Under the pieces are notes generated by a model. It searched no databases. It was not told where the DNA came from and was given only the letters and a program-made list of their open reading frames with translations. A program made the translations under genes and the position numbers. Of a stretch of 18,052 nucleotides of DNA, positions 15,821 to 18,052 are shown one piece after another (the first letter of the stretch is position 1; every line of letters begins with the position of its first letter). The stretch comes from Bacteroidales bacterium (GTDB taxonomy: Bacteria; Bacteroidota; Bacteroidia; Bacteroidales; P3): assembly GCA_031286005.1 (NCBI GenBank), contig JAITVC010000262.1, positions 1 through 18,052 on the forward strand, read 5' to 3'.

Positions 15821-16101
15821 CCCTGTTCAAAACTTATTCAAACCACTTAAAAACACAGCGTTTTTATATTAATAACTTGTTTATAAAAAAGGATAACAAT
15901 CCTCTTTCCACAAAAGCAAATATAATCAAAAAAGTTATACAGCTATTAACACCCCATATTTATATTAATCTATATTTATTTTTAAATAAACTATAATAAC
16001 GCAATGTTAATTTGTGAATAAAAAATTTACCACATTATAACCAAGTCTCTAACAAGTTCGATATTTCTCTATTCTCATAACCCCATTTCAAATTTTTTTT
16101 G

Positions 16102-16132
16102 TATCTTTGCTGTTGATAAAAAACATTAAGGA
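16102..16132 (+). promoter_or_regulatory. Toxin-antitoxin promoter and Shine-Dalgarno site
   Basis: TATCTTTG at 16102-16109 is a good -7 element; AAGGA just before the ATG at 16135 is a likely ribosome binding site. Confidence 0.7.
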
Positions 16133-16134
16133 TT

Positions 16135-16368
16135 ATGAATACAACATTTTATTTCACTTCAGCACAAGAAATTACGCCTAATATTTTAGATATAATTAGG
16201 CAAGCCTATCAAGAAAAACCGGTTTCTATTTATATTCGTGAAGATGATCTAATTGTACCTAATTGGCAAATGCAAGAAGTTAGACGCAGAGAAGAAAATA
16301 ATACAGCTTGTTTGCTTGATTTTGATATGGTTATTGGTGAATTGGAAAAAGAATTAGAAACCGTATGA
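16135..16368 (+). CDS. Putative antitoxin of a type II toxin-antitoxin pair
   Basis: A 77-residue product: a beta-rich, aromatic N-terminal part (TTFYFTSAQEITPNILDIIRQ), then EKPVSIYIREDD, and an acidic helical C-terminus (DFDMVIGELEKELE) suited to wrapping round a basic toxin. No named antitoxin family is recognised by sequence alone. The assignment rests on its size, its acidic C-terminus and its ATGA overlap with the RelE/ParE-like gene that follows. In such pairs the antitoxin, alone or with the toxin, usually represses the shared promoter; no clear operator is visible. Confidence 0.75.
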   Translation: MNTTFYFTSAQEITPNILDIIRQAYQEKPVSIYIREDDLIVPNWQMQEVRRREENNTACLLDFDMVIGELEKELETV

Positions 16369-16667
16369 AAGCAACTAAAATTATTTCTACACATGCAAAA
16401 ATCGACCTTTCTGAAGCTTCAAAATGGTATGAAAATCAAAAAAAAGGATTAGGAAAACGCTTTTTGAATGAAGTGAAAGAAGCAACTGACGTTATTTGCA
16501 AAAACCCAACAGGTTTTCAAATCTATTATGATGACTATCGCATTTATTTCACAAAGATATTTTCATATAGTATCCACTATCAATACATCGAAAATAAAAA
16601 CGAAATACACATAAAGGCTATTTTTCATACATCGCGTAATCCTCAAATTTGGGAACAACGAATGTAA
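16365..16667 (+). CDS. RelE/ParE-family toxin
   Basis: A 100-residue basic product with the family pattern: AKIDLSEASKWYENQKKGLG near the start, RFLNEV, INP-like KNPTGF in the middle, the beta strands YRIYFTKIFSYSIHYQY, and a C-terminal IHIKAIFHTSRNPQIW. RelE-type members cut mRNA on the ribosome and ParE-type members poison gyrase; the sequence does not settle which. The start ATG overlaps the antitoxin stop (ATGA), so the two are translationally coupled. The pair is AT-richer than nadA next door, as is common for mobile toxin-antitoxin units. Confidence 0.85.
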   Translation: MKATKIISTHAKIDLSEASKWYENQKKGLGKRFLNEVKEATDVICKNPTGFQIYYDDYRIYFTKIFSYSIHYQYIENKNEIHIKAIFHTSRNPQIWEQRM

Positions 16668-16696
16668 AGAAATATAGATAACTCATAAATATTTCG

Positions 16697-16704
16697 TATC
16701 TTTG
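16697..16704 (+). promoter_or_regulatory. nadA promoter -7 element
   Basis: TATCTTTG followed by only CACC and then the ATG at 16709. As with mutS and mnmG, the mRNA should begin at or next to the start codon. It lies 29 bases after the toxin stop, so nadA is independently transcribed. Confidence 0.75.
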
Positions 16705-16708
16705 CACC

Positions 16709-17617
16709 ATGAACACAGTCCAAGAAATAAACCGCCTAAAAGCGGAAAAGAACGCCATCATCTTAGGGCATTATTACCAACGTCCCGAAATACAGGATAT
16801 TTCCGATTTCATAGGCGATTCCCTCGCCTTAGCCAAAGAAGCCATGAATACCACAGCCGACATCATCGTCTTTTGTGGCGTACATTTTATGGCCGAAACA
16901 GCCAAAATCTTGAACCCCAAAAAAACCGTACTCCTGCCCGATTTGGAAGCCGCCTGTTCACTGGCCGACAGTTGCAAATACGAGGATTTAAAAGCCTTTA
17001 AAAACCAACATCCCGGTGCGATGGTCATTTCGTACGTCAATTGCTCGGCAGCCGTAAAAACAATATCAGATTTAATCTGCACATCCGGCAACGCTTTGGA
17101 ATTAGTCAAAAAAATCCCCGCAGAACAAGAGATTATCTTTGCACCCGATAAAAATTTAGGCGGTTATATCAATCGCATGTTAGGCCGGAATATGATTTTG
17201 TGGGACGGCAGTTGCCATGTTCACAATCAACTCGAAGCCGAAAAAGTGTTGCAATTAAAACAAAAACACCCATCAGCCAAACTTTTGGCACATCCCGAAT
17301 GCACCGAGCCTGTTTTACTTTTGGCTGATTTCGTAGGCAGCACAGCCGCAATGCTCAATTTTGTCAAAAAAGACCAACACCCAAGCTATATTGTGGCCAC
17401 AGAAACAGGCATTGTTCACCAAATGCGCAAAATCTGCCCGCAGAGCGACTTTTTAGTAGTAAGCAACAATACCGATTGCCCATGCAACGATTGCGCCTAC
17501 ATGAAGCTAAATACCCTCGAAAAACTCTACCATTGCCTGCGATATGAAACCCCAAAGATTGAACTCTCAAACGAAGTCATCCAACTCGCCGCAAAACCCT
17601 TGTTAGCGATGATGTAG
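16709..17617 (+). CDS. nadA: Quinolinate synthase
   Basis: Condenses iminoaspartate with dihydroxyacetone phosphate to quinolinate, the second step of NAD synthesis from aspartate; it needs an oxygen-sensitive 4Fe-4S cluster. The 302-residue product is the usual length for the short form. The likely cluster Cys are C83 (EAACSLADSC), C169 (DGSCHVHNQ) and C262 (DCAYMKLNTLE). HPEC (195-198) and GHYYQRPEIQD (20-30) are further family motifs. An extra CPC pair (C257, C259) sits just before the last ligand. nadB and nadC are not in the window. On the coding strand C exceeds G in a small sample, unlike the minus-strand housekeeping genes to the left. Confidence 0.95.
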   Translation: MNTVQEINRLKAEKNAIILGHYYQRPEIQDISDFIGDSLALAKEAMNTTADIIVFCGVHFMAETAKILNPKKTVLLPDLEAACSLADSCKYEDLKAFKNQHPGAMVISYVNCSAAVKTISDLICTSGNALELVKKIPAEQEIIFAPDKNLGGYINRMLGRNMILWDGSCHVHNQLEAEKVLQLKQKHPSAKLLAHPECTEPVLLLADFVGSTAAMLNFVKKDQHPSYIVATETGIVHQMRKICPQSDFLVVSNNTDCPCNDCAYMKLNTLEKLYHCLRYETPKIELSNEVIQLAAKPLLAMM

Positions 17618-17642
17618 ATTACTTTTCAATGCCATACACCCT

Positions 17643-17790
17643 CAACACAAGTAGCACAGTATGGCGCAGCGTTATAAGATATGAGCGTAGCGAATCCCTT
17701 ATCGTCAAAAAGGCCATAGCGTAGCGGCGGCATGATTTTTGACAAGCATTTTTCTTTTGGTTCGTTTTCTTTTTTTGCGAAAAAAGAAAA
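17643..17790. repeat. Non-coding hairpin repeat region downstream of nadA
   Basis: No gene is credible between 17618 and the window end. This part contains an 8-bp inverted repeat, GTCAAAAA (17704-17711) with TTTTTGAC (17736-17743), enclosing GC-rich DNA, and AGCGTAGCG twice. Just downstream is an 11-bp stem, TTTTCTTTTTT with AAAAAAGAAAA, around TGCG (17765-17790). It resembles a dispersed intergenic element found after genes in Bacteroidota (memory) and may end nadA transcription. Open frames across it read as low-complexity Lys-rich peptides. Confidence 0.5.
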
Positions 17791-18052
17791 TGAATGTAAA
17801 TAAAAAGGCGATATTTTATTTCGAGGTGCCAACACAGAATAATTTTCAACCCAACCCATCCGGCACCCTCAATAAAAAAAGAAGCAGTAAATAGCATTTC
17901 AAACACAGTATCAAACAATAAACATAATAAACAAATAAACTCCAAAAACCAACACCCACCACATATCCCCCCATATCAGCTACCCCACTTTAACCATTAC
18001 CTCGATCCCCGTAATCTCATAATCTCTTAATTTTTAATTCTTAATTTTTAAT
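17791..18052. other. Gene-free tail of the window
   Basis: Nothing recognisable is encoded. The plus strand is notably C-rich and G-poor (17930-18010). The window ends in low-complexity DNA where TTAATTTTTAAT occurs twice, 14 bases apart (18027-18038 and 18041-18052). Confidence 0.6.

Larger units (their letters stand above)
15655..16021. other. AT-rich intergenic repeat cluster with DnaA-box-like sites (origin-like)
   Basis: The 556 bases between rpiB and the antitoxin contain no credible gene. They hold two exact TTATTCACA 9-mers, 15797-15805 (plus) and 16013-16021 (minus), each one base from the DnaA box TTATCCACA. Weaker relatives are TTATCAACA (15761), TTATTCAAA (15834), TTATCAAAA (15730), TTATACAG (15750 and 15935) and TTATGAACA read on the minus strand (twice). 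Direct repeats are also present. This is the density and AT content expected of a replication origin, and gene polarity switches here. The absence of a clear GC-skew switch and of exact TTATCCACA boxes keeps confidence modest. Confidence 0.4.

Noticed and set aside
15661..15996. 111-codon open frame on the plus strand in the AT-rich gap
   Set aside because: It starts with TTG, is composed almost wholly of Ile, Asn, Lys, Leu and Phe as expected from AT-rich DNA, has no promoter or ribosome site, and overlaps the repeat cluster.
15600..16134. CRISPR array
   Set aside because: Repeats are short, unevenly spaced and partly inverted, with no regular spacer length and no cas genes.
17619..17945. 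108-codon and overlapping 77-codon open frames on the minus strand after nadA
   Set aside because: They read through the hairpin repeat and give Lys-rich low-complexity peptides; better explained as repeat DNA.

Overview
The window looks like a chromosomal segment of a low-GC member of the phylum Bacteroidota; the class cannot be fixed from the sequence. Three things point there. At least seven genes are preceded by TAnnTTTG, the Bacteroidota sigma factor's -7 element. The gene order DUF4175-like protein, ybeY, mnmG is, from memory, a Bacteroidota arrangement. The YbeY protein and the decayed MAKSKNN-type small protein have Bacteroidota features. No rRNA, tRNA, CRISPR array or insertion sequence was found.

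Layout. Positions 1-15.6 kb are almost entirely minus-strand. From left to right they hold the first half of an ABC exporter (running off the window), mutS, a broken small gene, a secreted beta-rich protein, mnmG (gidA), a GAF-PAS-GGDEF diguanylate cyclase, ybeY and a 1127-residue membrane/coiled-coil DUF4175-like protein. A plus-strand coiled-coil lipoprotein gene (12.0-12.9 kb) is transcribed divergently from the DUF4175-like gene and ends against deoC at a shared bidirectional terminator. Next come deoC, a LutB-type iron-sulfur protein and rpiB, again on the minus strand. A 556-base AT-rich gene-free stretch (15.58-16.13 kb) follows, full of ordered repeats and DnaA-box-like 9-mers. To its right the genes are on the plus strand: a small toxin-antitoxin pair and nadA. 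The last 435 bases are non-coding and carry hairpin-forming repeat sequence.

How the pieces relate. mutS, mnmG, ybeY, nadA, rpiB and deoC are housekeeping genes (mismatch repair, tRNA wobble modification, rRNA maturation, NAD synthesis, pentose phosphate metabolism). The most striking finding is a pair of identical 18-bp palindromes, each containing a perfect ParB-binding parS sequence. They lie 306 bp apart, one inside ybeY and one in its leader, so this is probably a chromosome-partition locus in the origin-proximal part of the chromosome. The repeat-rich region 7.4 kb away resembles a replication origin and lies where gene polarity switches. However, a small hand count shows C>G on the plus strand on both sides of it, which argues against a replication-strand switch there, so the origin call is tentative. 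Four genes (mutS, mnmG, the DUF4175-like gene and nadA) have the -7 promoter element only 4-6 bases before the start codon, which predicts leaderless or nearly leaderless mRNAs.
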